The notes beneath the pieces were generated by a model, which had not been told where the DNA came from, searched no databases, and worked only from the letters and a program-made list of their open reading frames with translations. Positions 50,630-60,194 of a DNA stretch of 64,000 bases are shown in pieces. Position 1 is the first letter of the stretch. Each line of letters opens with the position of its first letter. Origin of the DNA: Tateyamaria omphalii (GTDB lineage: Bacteria; Pseudomonadota; Alphaproteobacteria; Rhodobacterales; Rhodobacteraceae). The stretch covers positions 1,798,001 through 1,862,000 of the forward strand of contig NZ_CP019312.1 of NCBI RefSeq assembly GCF_001969365.1, given 5' to 3'. The position numbers and the translations under genes are program-made.

Positions 50630-51964
50630 TCACCAGTTGTCGCGGAACCATTTGACCGCGCGGCGCAGACTGCGCGCCGGATAGCGGTCGGCGGGGATGT
50701 CGAAATCCCACCATTCGTCCTGCGGATGCGCTGCAAAAAGTGCGAGCCCCACGGCCGAGGCGAAGCCAGGGCCTGTCGCCGCCTGTGGCAGGCCATGCAC
50801 GCGCAGCGGTCGGCCCAACCGGACCTGCTGGCCCAAAATCTTTGACGCCAGCCCATCAAGGCCGGGGATTTGACTGCCCCCGCCCGTCAGCACGATCTGC
50901 TGGCTGGGCAGGTGATCGAAACCCGCAGCATCTAGACGGGCGCGTACCTCCTCCAGGATTTCCTCCACACGGGGGCGCATGATGCCGATCAGCTCGGCGC
51001 GGCTCGCTGTGCGGCGGTCGTGTTCATAATCGCCCGTATCGCCGCCGATCTCGATCATCTCGCGGTCGTCCATGCCGGTGGCATGAACCCCGCCATAGAA
51101 CGTCTTAATCCGCTCGGCATTGGTCATGGGCACCTGCAGACCCATAGAGATATCGCTGGTCACATGATCCCCGCCCATGCGCACCGCATCGCCATAGATC
51201 ATGTGTTTCTTGATAAAGATCGAGACGCCCGTGGACCCACCACCCAGATCAATGCAGGCTGCCCCCAACTCTTGTTCGTCCTCGACCAGCGCCGCAATGC
51301 CCGAGGCGTAGGCAGAGGACGCGATGCCCGCCAGTTCCAAGTCGCAGCGTTTGATACAGTGGGCCAGATGCTGCACGGCCTGCGCATCAACGGTCAGCAT
51401 ATGCAGATCTACCGCCAACGCGTTGCCGATCTGGCCGCGCGGGTCCGACAGACCCGACCGGTGGTCGAGGGCAAAGTTGACGGGCTGCGCATGCAACACT
51501 TCGCGCCCCTGCCCGTAGTCCGGCACATCGCAGCGTGACAGCACGCGGGCGACATCCTGTTCGGTGACAACATCGCTTTCAAGATCCAACCGCGCGTCCA
51601 GCCCGTAGCTGCGCGGCTCGGCCCCCGCGAAACATGCGATTACGTGATCAACGCGAATGCCCGCCATTTTCTGCGCGGCTTGCAGAGCGGTGCGAATGGC
51701 ACGCTCGGTCTCCTGCATCGCGCAAATCTCGCCAAAGCGGACACCGCGCGACCGCGTGGTCGCCGCCCCGATGACGCGAAAGCCCGACTGCCCCGCCAGC
51801 GAGCCGATCTCACCGTCTTCGCCCAGCGTGGTCGTCCCGTCAAAGCGCAAGACAAGGCAGGCGATCTTGGAACTGCCTACGTCAAGAATTGCCACCACAC
51901 CCCGCTGCATCGCGATCTTGCGCATGTTCCGCATGCTGCGTTGGCTGGCATATAGGTCGGTCAT
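50630..51964 (-). CDS. ftsA: cell division protein FtsA
   Basis: Actin-like ATPase that tethers FtsZ to the membrane. The start at 51964 (MTDLYASQ) is five bases beyond the ftsQ stop; a longer frame reads into ftsQ and is unlikely. The nucleotide-binding segments VAILDVGSSKIACLVLR, CIDLGGGSTGVSIFIK and the IVLTGGGSQIPGLDGLA block are visible. The 444-residue length is usual, ending in a basic amphipathic-like tail SLRRAVKWFRDNW. Confidence 0.96.
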   Translation of the reverse strand: MTDLYASQRSMRNMRKIAMQRGVVAILDVGSSKIACLVLRFDGTTTLGEDGEIGSLAGQSGFRVIGAATTRSRGVRFGEICAMQETERAIRTALQAAQKMAGIRVDHVIACFAGAEPRSYGLDARLDLESDVVTEQDVARVLSRCDVPDYGQGREVLHAQPVNFALDHRSGLSDPRGQIGNALAVDLHMLTVDAQAVQHLAHCIKRCDLELAGIASSAYASGIAALVEDEQELGAACIDLGGGSTGVSIFIKKHMIYGDAVRMGGDHVTSDISMGLQVPMTNAERIKTFYGGVHATGMDDREMIEIGGDTGDYEHDRRTASRAELIGIMRPRVEEILEEVRARLDAAGFDHLPSQQIVLTGGGSQIPGLDGLASKILGQQVRLGRPLRVHGLPQAATGPGFASAVGLALFAAHPQDEWWDFDIPADRYPARSLRRAVKWFRDNW

Positions 51965-51969
51965 CACTC

Positions 51970-52836
51970 TCACTCGGTCCCGGAATTCAACTGTCGGATG
52001 CGCCACCACTCTTCAGTGGAATAATCTGTCATGCGCACGGTGGGGCGGTCGGGCAGACGCAGGTCGATGCGCGCGATGTCGCGCTTCAAAACCTCGTCCA
52101 CACCATCAAGGGCAATCACACGCTCCAGCGCCTGCACCGCGTTTTCGGCGGGCAGCATGATGCGCTGGTTGCGGTCCAGAACCACGTCCCATCGGCGATC
52201 CCCAAGGCGAACCAGACCGCGCAGGCGGTCACCAAGCGGTGCGCCAGCCGCAATCAACTCCATCGCTTCATCCACATTGGCCGCAGCCCCCTCCCCTGCG
52301 ATGACGGGCAGGTTGGGGCGCACGTCGCGGCGTGGAATGGGCCGGACATGGGCACCATCCGCGTCAACAAGCGTCAAACCCTCGGGCCGCCGCCAGATCG
52401 CAACAGGCACGCGGGGCGTCACATCGACCTGCAACACGCCGCCCGGACGGATACGTACAGACGCCTCCTTGACCGGCGACATCTGCAGCACGGTTTCGCG
52501 AATGGTAGCCGGGTCGAGGTCAAAGGACGACATCGGAAAATCAAGCGGAACGGCGGCGCGGATCGCCTCGGACAGCTCGGTATCGGCCCCGTCAATAGCC
52601 ATCAGGTTGACCATGAATTCCGGGCGCTGCTCGATGCTCGCGCGCGCCTCTGCCACGGTGGTACGGATCGCCTCTTGGGTGTCGGGATTCGACAACCACC
52701 AGCTTGCGCCGCCAAAACACACGACAAAAGGAATGCCCGCCCGCAACACCAAGCGAACGCCCGGCGTCAGCATCAAGCGCTGCAAGCGCCAGGACCAGCG
52801 CGACGGGGCGGGATCAGAGCGCTTCACCTGTTGCAC
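51970..52836 (-). CDS. ftsQ: cell division protein FtsQ
   Basis: Bitopic membrane protein linking divisome subcomplexes, with one N-terminal helix (about residues 24-45), a POTRA domain and a beta-rich domain. Later motifs include VKEASVRIRPGGVLQVDVTPRVPVAIW and VIALDGVDEVLKRDIARIDLRLPDRPTVR. The GTG at 52836 is preferred, with GGAGG 7 bases upstream, giving 288 residues and a 13-base overlap with ddl; an ATG at 52863 is also open. No frameshift or truncation is seen. Confidence 0.92.
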   Translation of the reverse strand: MQQVKRSDPAPSRWSWRLQRLMLTPGVRLVLRAGIPFVVCFGGASWWLSNPDTQEAIRTTVAEARASIEQRPEFMVNLMAIDGADTELSEAIRAAVPLDFPMSSFDLDPATIRETVLQMSPVKEASVRIRPGGVLQVDVTPRVPVAIWRRPEGLTLVDADGAHVRPIPRRDVRPNLPVIAGEGAAANVDEAMELIAAGAPLGDRLRGLVRLGDRRWDVVLDRNQRIMLPAENAVQALERVIALDGVDEVLKRDIARIDLRLPDRPTVRMTDYSTEEWWRIRQLNSGTE

Positions 52837-53744
52837 GACGCGTCCTCCACCATCCAGGCACACAGCTCGCCAAAGCTCATGCCCACCGCCTGCGCCTGTT
52901 CGGGCGTGAGCGAGGTTGCGGTCATGCCCGGCTGCGTGTTCGTCTCCAGCAGGATCAGGCCAGCAGCCCCTTTGCTCTCGTCCCAGCGAAAATCGGTGCG
53001 GCTCACCCCTCGGCAGCCCAGCGCCCGATGCGCCCGCAGGGCATAGTTCAGGCAGAGGTCTGAAATCTCTTCGGGCACATTGGCCGGAATCTCGTGCCGC
53101 GACCCGCCCGGCTTGTACTTGGCATCATAATCGTACCAGCCGTCGGTGATGATATCGGTCACACCCAACGCGCGATCGCCCATCACGGTGGTCGTCAGCT
53201 CACGGCCATCGGCGTAGGCCTCGACCATGACATGGTCCGGCATCTGGTCGTCCAGCTTCGGCGGACCATTTGACCCCTCGTGGACGAGGTACACACCAAC
53301 GCTCGACCCTTCATTGTTTGGCTTGATCACATAAGGTGGCGCCATGACATGCCCGGCCATCACGTCAGCCTTGGGACAGATCACGCTGTCCACGACGGGC
53401 AAGCCCTCGGTCCGGAACACGTCCTTGCTGCGCTGCTTGTCCATCGCAAGAGCCGAGGCAAGAACACCTGAATGGGAATAGGGTATGCCCAGCCATTCAA
53501 GGATACCCTGCACACAGCCGTCCTCGCCCCAACGGCCATGAAGGCAATTCAGAACGGCGTCGGGTGAAATGTCCTGCAAAACGGCACAAAGGTCGGGGCC
53601 CGCATCGACCTCGACCACTTGGTATCCCATGTCCCTCAGCGCGGCTGCGCAGGCCTGTCCCGTTGACAAAGACACCTCGCGCTCAGCCGAGGGGCCACCC
53701 AATAACACCGCCACTTTGGAACGTCTGCTCGACTGCCCCGCCAT
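52824..53744 (-). CDS. ddl: D-alanine--D-alanine ligase
   Basis: ATP-grasp ligase that makes D-Ala-D-Ala for peptidoglycan stems; cytoplasmic. The 306-residue length fits DdlB. The first strand is KVAVLLGGPSAEREVSLSTGQACA, and the ATP-grasp features include PYVIKPNNEGSSVGVYLV and the metal ligands in LILLETNTQPGMT. Overlaps the likely ftsQ start by 13 bases. Confidence 0.97.
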   Translation of the reverse strand: MAGQSSRRSKVAVLLGGPSAEREVSLSTGQACAAALRDMGYQVVEVDAGPDLCAVLQDISPDAVLNCLHGRWGEDGCVQGILEWLGIPYSHSGVLASALAMDKQRSKDVFRTEGLPVVDSVICPKADVMAGHVMAPPYVIKPNNEGSSVGVYLVHEGSNGPPKLDDQMPDHVMVEAYADGRELTTTVMGDRALGVTDIITDGWYDYDAKYKPGGSRHEIPANVPEEISDLCLNYALRAHRALGCRGVSRTDFRWDESKGAAGLILLETNTQPGMTATSLTPEQAQAVGMSFGELCAWMVEDASCNR

Positions 53745-53820
53745 GTGCCTCTAAGTCCCGGAGCCCTTTTGCGGACCCTCAATTATTCGCCGATTTTCGG
53801 CCTGCCGTGCGCCCGCGAAC

Positions 53821-54744
53821 CTAAGCCGGATCACCGATGCGCATAATTTCCCATTCTAGCGTGATGCCGCTGGAATCGTAAACCTTTTTTCGCACCTCTT
53901 CGCCCAATCCTTCCAGATCGGCGGCGGTTGCCTGCCCGGTGTTGATCAGGAAATTCGAATGCTTCTCACTCATCTGCGCCCCGCCCCGGCGCGCGCCGCG
54001 CATGCCTGCATCATCAATGACCTTCCACGCCTTGAGATCATGCACGTCGTCGGCCCGACCGGTTGACGAAAACCCCGCCGGGTTGCGAAAGGTCGACCCG
54101 GCGCTGCGGTCTTTTGTGGGCTGGGTTGCATCGCGTTTGGCCAGTTGTTCTGCCATGCGGGCGTGCAGTGCCTCGGGGTCTGCCTTTGGTCCGCGCAGCG
54201 TCACTTTTGTCAGGACAGCACCCTCTGGCACATCACTTTGACGATACTGAAAATTCACATCCTCAATCGTTAGGGTTGTCACAGTCCCGTTGCGCAGCAC
54301 GACCTCGGCGGAGATAAAAACATCCGCCGTGTAACTGCCGTAGCAGCCTGCATTCATGCGCACGGCGCCGCCAATGGCGCCGGGGATCGTTCGGAGAAAG
54401 CTCAGATCGACGCCCGCGTCCGCCGCCTTGCGCGCCACATGGGCATCAAGTGCCGCAGCACCGGCCGTCACGGTCGCCCCGTCGACCTCAATGCTGTTGA
54501 ACCCGCGCCCCAGCCGGATCACGACCGCCCGCAACCCTCCGTCGCGGACAATCAGGTTGCTGCCGACACCCATGGGAAAGACCCGCACAGCAGGATCAAG
54601 CGCCGCCAGAAACTCACTCAGGTCGTCAACATCCGCAGGCTGGAATAGCCAATCTGCAGGTCCGCCCACGCGTAACCACGTGAGGCCGGACAGATCCTTG
54701 TTCGGGGTCAGGGTGCCGCGCACCGGCGGAAGGTCGTATGTCAT
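53821..54744 (-). CDS. murB: UDP-N-acetylmuramate dehydrogenase MurB
   Basis: FAD enzyme reducing UDP-N-acetylglucosamine enolpyruvate to UDP-N-acetylmuramate; cytoplasmic. 307 residues. The FAD-binding loop is [13 protein letters not shown] near residue 60, the catalytic serine lies in [11 protein letters not shown] near residue 212, and the late [20 protein letters not shown] block is typical. The start is the ATG 32 bases downstream of the next upstream gene's stop; the open frame extends into that gene but is not used. Confidence 0.96.
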   Translation of the reverse strand: MTYDLPPVRGTLTPNKDLSGLTWLRVGGPADWLFQPADVDDLSEFLAALDPAVRVFPMGVGSNLIVRDGGLRAVVIRLGRGFNSIEVDGATVTAGAAALDAHVARKAADAGVDLSFLRTIPGAIGGAVRMNAGCYGSYTADVFISAEVVLRNGTVTTLTIEDVNFQYRQSDVPEGAVLTKVTLRGPKADPEALHARMAEQLAKRDATQPTKDRSAGSTFRNPAGFSSTGRADDVHDLKAWKVIDDAGMRGARRGGAQMSEKHSNFLINTGQATAADLEGLGEEVRKKVYDSSGITLEWEIMRIGDPA

Positions 54745-54775
54745 GAGCAGCCAATGCCGCCCCGCATCACCGACG

Positions 54776-55045
54776 TCAAGACACCGCGCGGCTGCGGCGG
54801 AACAACCAGGATAGCACCGCGCCGCCAATCATGCCCGAGGCCATGGGCAAACCCACAAGATAGGTCGCAACCACCAGCGCAAACCCGTCCCCGGGCAGGC
54901 TGTCGGGCGACATACCGACCCATAGGACCGCAGCGACCAGCAACAAGAAAACGGCCACAAGACGCCGCAGCATAAAGCGCGACGCCATGGACCATCCCGT
55001 CGCAATCCCCAACCCAAGGGCTGCAAGTGAAATGGCATACATCAT
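54776..55045 (-). CDS. small membrane protein between murC and murB
   Basis: An 89-residue protein with three hydrophobic helices (about residues 3-19, 28-45 and 55-75) and a basic C-terminus FRRSRAVS. Not a named family that I recognise. The first ATG of an ATGATG pair at 55045 overlaps the stop of the gene before it. It is the last of four tiny membrane-protein genes that separate murC from murB. Confidence 0.75.
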   Translation of the reverse strand: MMYAISLAALGLGIATGWSMASRFMLRRLVAVFLLLVAAVLWVGMSPDSLPGDGFALVVATYLVGLPMASGMIGGAVLSWLFRRSRAVS

Positions 55046-55290
55046 CGGATCAGCCTCCCTTTGATCCAGCGGCTCAGATAGATGACGGGCCAGCGCAGAA
55101 TGCTCATGCCCGCCAGCATGACGGCAAAGCCCAGCCACGGCCCGTGCTGCCAGGTGACATATCCGATAATCGGAATGCCCACCGTGATCAGGCCATACGC
55201 ATTGGTCCAGTGATTGTCCCGGCTGGGCATCATGGCCATCACATTGGCGGCAATAGCCCACAGACAGGCAAGGATCAGCGACAGGCTCAT
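55042..55290 (-). CDS. DUF2484-type small membrane protein, second copy
   Basis: An 82-residue membrane protein with about three helices. It resembles DUF2484 proteins in having a CLWAIAANVMAMMP start and a C-terminal basic end [11 protein letters not shown], and it shares this layout with the next gene (a probable tandem duplication). DUF2484 is known mainly from Rhodobacterales; function unknown. The ATG at 55290 overlaps the preceding stop (ATGA), and its own stop overlaps the following gene by 4 bases. Confidence 0.78.
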   Translation of the reverse strand: MSLSLILACLWAIAANVMAMMPSRDNHWTNAYGLITVGIPIIGYVTWQHGPWLGFAVMLAGMSILRWPVIYLSRWIKGRLIR

Positions 55291-55547
55291 GAGCGCAGCT
55301 CCGGCGGAAGTTGGGGGTTTTGGCCGCGGGCCTTGGCCCAGAAGTAGCGAAGCGGGTTGCGGAACATCGACACGAAGGCGGCCAGCGCAAGTAGCCCTGC
55401 CCACCAGGCCACCGCGAAACCGATCCACAGGATCAGAACAGGCGCCGCAATCAGCAACGCGACGCCGGGCACATATTGCCGCCGCATGGGCAGCATCGCC
55501 ACACACGTCGCCGCCAGCACCCAGGCGATACAGGCCCAAAGCAGCAT
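55287..55547 (-). CDS. DUF2484-type small membrane protein, first copy
   Basis: An 86-residue membrane protein with the DUF2484-like pattern WACIAWVLAATCVAMLPMR, two or three helices and the tail SMFRNPLRYFWAKARG. It is the paralogue of the adjacent 55042-55290 gene. It overlaps its neighbours by 1 base (TGATG) and 4 bases (ATGA), so the whole small-gene string is translationally coupled. Confidence 0.78.
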   Translation of the reverse strand: MLLWACIAWVLAATCVAMLPMRRQYVPGVALLIAAPVLILWIGFAVAWWAGLLALAAFVSMFRNPLRYFWAKARGQNPQLPPELRS

Positions 55548-55777
55548 CACCGGCGCCCTCCGATGCGACCACCGACGGTCCAGCCCAGCATCAGGGCCAA
55601 AGCGGCAGGTCCGGCAAAGAACAGGGGCGAGCCGGGCCCAGAGGCAAACAGGTGATAGAGGCTCAGGATCACGCACAGGATGACCAGCACGCCCAAAACT
55701 TTCGTCAGATTACGCAGACGCAGCAGAATGCCTATGGGCATCATCAACAGCGCGAATATGATGGCAAGGGTGGTCAC
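55547..55777 (-). CDS. small hydrophobic protein after murC
   Basis: A 76-residue protein with three hydrophobic segments (about residues 3-17, 27-45 and 52-69) ending in a basic GGRIGGRR. The ATG overlaps the murC stop by 4 bases. Not a family I recognise; membrane location is inferred from composition. Confidence 0.72.
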   Translation of the reverse strand: MTTLAIIFALLMMPIGILLRLRNLTKVLGVLVILCVILSLYHLFASGPGSPLFFAGPAALALMLGWTVGGRIGGRR

Positions 55778-57180
55778 GCCGCCCCCTTGTGCAACCGCGC
55801 GGGCAAACCATTGGCCCAGGCGCTGATCGACCCGGCGCCAAGGCAGACAACCATATCGCCCGGCCGCGCCTGTTCGCGCACCAGACGCTCCAGATCGTTC
55901 TCGTCCACCACCGCGCGGGCGTGACGGTGGCCATGACGGATCAGGCCCGCCACCAGATCGTCACGACTTGCGCCTTCGATCGGGTCTTCGCCTGCGGCAA
56001 AGACATCGCCAATGCCCACGACATCCGCGTCGTTAAAGCAGGAACAGAAATCCTCGAAATGGTGGTGCAGCCGCGTGTACCGATGCGGCTGGTGCACCGC
56101 GATGACGCGGCCGGTCGTGGCTTGGCGTGCAGCTTTCAGCACGGCGGCAATCTCGGTTGGGTGGTGGCCATAGTCGTCGATGATCGTGATGCCCTCAACC
56201 TCTCCGACTCGGGTGAACCGCCGGTTAACACCGCCGAAATTGGCCAGAGCGTTGCGGATTTCATCCGCCTTCATGCTCAGATGCCGCGCCACGGCGACAG
56301 CGCTCAGCGCGTTTGACACGTTGTGGTCGCCCGGCATCGGCAGGCTGCAATCCTCGATCACCTGATCCTCGGCCTGCAGCGCGATGTCGAAATGCGCCAC
56401 GCCGTTCTCGTAGGTCAGGTTCATCGCCCGGACATCGGCCTGCGCATTGAACCCATAGGTGGTCACGCGGCGGTCGGTGATCTTGCCCACCAGCGCCTGC
56501 ACATCCGGATCATCGGTGCAGCACACGGCCAGACCGTAAAAGGGAATGTTCGACACAAAATCGTAAAAGCCCTGATGCAGCGCCTCCTCGGTGCCCCAAT
56601 GCTCCATATGCTCGGGGTCGATGTTCGTGACGATTGCAATGGTCGCGGGCAGACGGTTGAAGGTGCCGTCGCTCTCATCCGCCTCGACCACCATCCACTC
56701 GCCATCGCCCTTGCGTGCGTTTGATCCATAGGCGTGAATGATGCCGCCATTCACGACCGTCGGGTCAAACTTGCCTTCGTCCAGCAGGGCCGCAACCATG
56801 GTTGTGGTCGTCGTCTTTCCGTGTGTGCCCGCAACGGCAATGTTGGATCGCAAGCGCATCAACTCGGCAAGCATCTCAGCCCGGCGCACGATGGGCAGGC
56901 CCCCCGCCCGCGCCGCGTCCAGTTCCGCATTGCCCGGCTTGATCGCGGAGGAGATGACGACGACCTCCGCCGCTTCGATGTTCTTGGCGTTCTGGCCCAC
57001 GAACACCCGCGCGCCCAATTCTTCCAACCGCTCGGTGATCGGCGTCCGCTTCAGGTCGGACCCCTGCACAACATAGCCGTGGTTCAACAGCACCTCGGCA
57101 ATGCCCGACATGCCGATACCGCCAATCCCGACGAAATGAATGGGGCCCACGTCTCCGGGCAGTTTGGTGGCGGCATTCAT
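55774..57180 (-). CDS. murC: UDP-N-acetylmuramate--L-alanine ligase
   Basis: Adds L-alanine to UDP-MurNAc in the cytoplasm. The 468-residue protein has the N-terminal GIGGIGM (residues 18-24), the P-loop [10 protein letters not shown] (residues 118-127) and the tail of the Mur-ligase family. It overlaps murG by 4 bases and the small gene after it by 4 bases, forming one coupled operon from ftsW onward. Confidence 0.97.
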   Translation of the reverse strand: MNAATKLPGDVGPIHFVGIGGIGMSGIAEVLLNHGYVVQGSDLKRTPITERLEELGARVFVGQNAKNIEAAEVVVISSAIKPGNAELDAARAGGLPIVRRAEMLAELMRLRSNIAVAGTHGKTTTTTMVAALLDEGKFDPTVVNGGIIHAYGSNARKGDGEWMVVEADESDGTFNRLPATIAIVTNIDPEHMEHWGTEEALHQGFYDFVSNIPFYGLAVCCTDDPDVQALVGKITDRRVTTYGFNAQADVRAMNLTYENGVAHFDIALQAEDQVIEDCSLPMPGDHNVSNALSAVAVARHLSMKADEIRNALANFGGVNRRFTRVGEVEGITIIDDYGHHPTEIAAVLKAARQATTGRVIAVHQPHRYTRLHHHFEDFCSCFNDADVVGIGDVFAAGEDPIEGASRDDLVAGLIRHGHRHARAVVDENDLERLVREQARPGDMVVCLGAGSISAWANGLPARLHKGAA

Positions 57181-58280
57181 GGGGCTTTCCCTTTCTGGCT
57201 GAGGGTTTCGACCATATGGACAAGATGTTCGGTGGCGTCAGGTTTGGCTGCGGTCAGCGCTGCGAGGGCCATCTGCAACGCGCCGTCGGGATTGTCCAGC
57301 ACCGCGTTGATCTGTTCCGCGACGCTCTCAACGTTCAACTGGCTTTCGGGGATCAGAATGGCCGCACCGGCATCGACCAACCCGCGCGCATTGGCGGTTT
57401 GGTGATCTGCCGCAGCCGCCGCATAGGGGATCAGGATCGACGGGCGTCCGACAATCGAAATGTCCGCCACTGAAGACGCACCCGACCGCGAGATGATCAG
57501 CTGTGCTTCCGACATGCGGCGGGGCACATCGTGGAAAAAGGGCTGCACGTCGGCGTTGATCCCGTTTTCGGTATAAAAGGCGCGCACGCGCTCTTCATCC
57601 TCGCCGCGGGCCTGGTGGCTCACGCGGATGTTGCGCAACCGCTCCATCGACAGGCTGGCTATGGCAGGCGGGATCACGTCCGACAGGATGCGCGCGCCCT
57701 GGCTGCCGCCGATGACCAAAATCTCCATCGGGTAGTCCCCGGGCGAGATGTAACCCGCCCCGGCCCGCTCAAGCACAGCATTCCGCACCGGGTTGCCGAC
57801 ATAGGTGCCTTCGACACCTTCGGGCAATTCGGTGGGCCAGGTGCCGCAAGCCACTGCATCAACACGCTTGGCGAACAGCTGGTTCACGCGGCCCAGAACG
57901 CCGTTCTGTTCGTGGATCATGCGCGGCACGCGCAGGATGGCCGCCGCCGCCAGTGCGGGAATACTCGGATAGCCGCCAAAGCCCACCACGGCGGCAGGAC
58001 GGTCCCGCAACATCTTGATCTTTGCCGCTGCAATGCCGCCCGCAATGCGAAAGGGCACCGCCGCCTTGGCCAGCGGGCCGCCGCGCGCAAAGGTGGCCGA
58101 GGACACCGTTTCAATCTCGGTCGTATGAGGAAAGCCGCCAGTGTAGCGCGCGCCCCGCGCATCGGTGCTCAGCTTTACCCGCCAGCCACGAGCCAACATC
58201 GCCTCGGCCAGGGCCTGTGCGGGGAACATATGCCCGCCTGTACCACCTGCGGCCATAAGGAGAAGCGGCTGTTTCGTCAC
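57177..58280 (-). CDS. murG: UDP-N-acetylglucosamine--N-acetylmuramyl-(pentapeptide) transferase
   Basis: Converts lipid I to lipid II at the inner face of the cytoplasmic membrane. 367 residues. The N-terminal glycine-rich loop [10 protein letters not shown] (about residues 12-21), the [14 protein letters not shown] block near residue 192, and the [26 protein letters not shown] region are all present. ATG overlaps ftsW by 4 bases. Confidence 0.97.
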   Translation of the reverse strand: MTKQPLLLMAAGGTGGHMFPAQALAEAMLARGWRVKLSTDARGARYTGGFPHTTEIETVSSATFARGGPLAKAAVPFRIAGGIAAAKIKMLRDRPAAVVGFGGYPSIPALAAAAILRVPRMIHEQNGVLGRVNQLFAKRVDAVACGTWPTELPEGVEGTYVGNPVRNAVLERAGAGYISPGDYPMEILVIGGSQGARILSDVIPPAIASLSMERLRNIRVSHQARGEDEERVRAFYTENGINADVQPFFHDVPRRMSEAQLIISRSGASSVADISIVGRPSILIPYAAAAADHQTANARGLVDAGAAILIPESQLNVESVAEQINAVLDNPDGALQMALAALTAAKPDATEHLVHMVETLSQKGKAP

Positions 58281-59440
58281 CTGCGACGCCCCAACAAATC
58301 AGAAATCTCACCCTGCGGACGGCTGCGGGTAAAGGCCAGCAGCATACCCACGGCAATGCCCGACGCAATCACCGACGACCCGCCATAGCTAACAAAGGGC
58401 AGCGTCATGCCTTTGGCGGGCAGCAAGCGCACAGCCACGCCCATATTGATCATCGCCTGCACACCAAACATGCACGCAAGCCCCGTTCCCGCCAGTCGGA
58501 TAAACGGATCCCTCTCGCGCATGAGACGCAGCAGCGACCGCACGACAATCACTGTGTACAGCGCGATGATGCACAGGACGAGCACAAGGCCATATTCTTC
58601 CGCCGCCACCGCAATGATGAAATCCGTGTGCGCATCGGGCAGCGACCATTTCACCTGCCCCTCGCCCACGCCGACACCGAACAAGCCACCTTCTTGAATG
58701 GCGTTGGTGGCGTAACCCAGCTGTGTGCGCGGATCGACATCAGGGCTCAGGAACCCGTCAATACGGCGGGCAAAGTGCTCGGAATTCGAGTAGGCGATGG
58801 TGCCACCAAAGACGACCAGTCCCGCCATGCCGACAAGCAGGATCATCGGCGCACCAGCCACGAAGTACATGACACCCCAGCCGAACAGGACCAGACAGGC
58901 CTGACCAAAGTCGGGCTGCAAGGCCAGCATCAGAACGATGGAAATGCACAGGGCAAAGGACCAAGTCCGCCCCGGTGGGCCGTTCAGATCCTGGCTCGCT
59001 GCAAGCATCCAGGCGGCAGCCACGACAAAACCGGGCTTCAGAAACTCAGATGGCTGGATCGACGCAAAGCCAAGGCTATACCACCGCACCGCCCCCTTGC
59101 CGAAATCCGTTCCGAAAAACGGCAGCATCGCAAGTGCGACGAAGGATACGAGAAAGCCCAGCACCGCAAGCCGCCGCACGACGACGGGCGACATCATTGA
59201 CGTAATGATCATGACGATCAACGCCAGCACACCAAACAGAGCCTGCCGCGTCACATAGTGGAAGGGGGGAAAGCCGTTTTTCTCTGCCAGCGGCACGGAC
59301 GCCGCAAGGCCCAGAAGCAGACCGATGGCAAAGAGGAACAGAACGCAACTCAGCGACCACTTGTCGACGGTGCGCCACCACTTTGGAAGAATGGGTTCGC
59401 CGTCCCGCACCGGAACTGCGCCATAGACCATTTCAGTCAT
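58277..59440 (-). CDS. ftsW: cell division protein FtsW (SEDS family glycosyltransferase)
   Basis: Membrane glycan polymerase of the division septum, 387 residues, with about ten helices. The SEDS landmarks [23 protein letters not shown] (around residue 117) and the late [37 protein letters not shown] are present. It is the head of a coupled ftsW-murG-murC run on this strand; upstream lies a peroxiredoxin pseudogene. Confidence 0.97.
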   Translation of the reverse strand: MTEMVYGAVPVRDGEPILPKWWRTVDKWSLSCVLFLFAIGLLLGLAASVPLAEKNGFPPFHYVTRQALFGVLALIVMIITSMMSPVVVRRLAVLGFLVSFVALAMLPFFGTDFGKGAVRWYSLGFASIQPSEFLKPGFVVAAAWMLAASQDLNGPPGRTWSFALCISIVLMLALQPDFGQACLVLFGWGVMYFVAGAPMILLVGMAGLVVFGGTIAYSNSEHFARRIDGFLSPDVDPRTQLGYATNAIQEGGLFGVGVGEGQVKWSLPDAHTDFIIAVAAEEYGLVLVLCIIALYTVIVVRSLLRLMRERDPFIRLAGTGLACMFGVQAMINMGVAVRLLPAKGMTLPFVSYGGSSVIASGIAVGMLLAFTRSRPQGEISDLLGRRR

Positions 59441-59535
59441 GATCTGCCGCCTTGCTGCCTGTCACTGCCTCGCCGCCGGTTTATCCAACGTGCGTTAACA
59501 GTGAGCATAGCGACAAAAGAACGCGCGGGCCAGCC

Positions 59536-60086
59536 TTAGTTTACAGGCCCGCAAGCAAGCTTACGCCGCCTTGTGAGTGCACGGATCGGATACGTGTTGG
59601 CGCGCACAAAGGTGACGCCGTTCAGCACCTCCTCAAGGTCGGGACACAGGAAGGGGGCGTTCGACACATCGACCATCTGGATGCCCCGTCACCGTTCACC
59701 AAAAACAGGCCAGGTTCAGGAAATGGACGGTTCGTCTCGTTGGGCTGCGCGGGTCAGACACATACAGGCAGAGGTCTTTCATCTGCTCGACGCTCAGACC
59801 ATAGCCCATCGCGATGCTCAGCCCCTTTTCATCCGCCATCGCTTGCGCCTTGTCTTCCGGATCGCTGGGCACGGCCACCACATTCGCGCCAGCCGGGTTC
59901 AAATCGGCTTCCATCTCCTGCAATTGCGCAAGGTACTTCTTGCAGAGCGGACAGTGCAGGCCGCGATAGACGACGACAAGCCGCCAGTTATGACCACCGT
60001 CACACGTGCCAACGGTCAGCGTGCGCCCGCCCAGCTTAGCAACATCAAGTTTCGGAAAGGCAGAGTCAGCAGCCAGAAGCCGTCAT
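59536..60086 (-). pseudogene. peroxiredoxin-like (AhpC/TSA) pseudogene with three frameshifts
   Basis: The minus strand still encodes a recognisable peroxiredoxin-like protein split into pieces. The longest piece keeps the thiol motif GLHCPLCKKYL, and a continuing piece carries DPEDKAQAMADEKGL and MGYGLSVEQMKDLCLYVSDPRSPT. Single-base slips are needed near the start (about 60075-60085), near 59731-59742 and near 59680-59690. After them the C-terminal part reads NRPFPEPGLFLVNG, then DVSNAPFLCPDL, NGVTFVRANTYPIRAL, with TAA at 59536-59538. The catalytic cysteines remain but no intact frame survives. Sequencing errors could give the same picture, but three in about 550 bases make decay more likely. 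Confidence 0.75.
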
Positions 60087-60194
60087 TTGAAGGAGCCCCA
60101 TATCTGTTCTCACTGCATGCGAGGCAGGCAGCCGCCTAGATCACGCAACCCAGCCCGCTTGACCCTTTCTGTGCGATGCGGCACGGGAAGCATC

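Noticed and set aside
59696..59923. Stand-alone 75-residue gene
   Set aside because: It is the middle piece of a frameshifted peroxiredoxin-like gene; the flanking sequence continues the protein in other frames.
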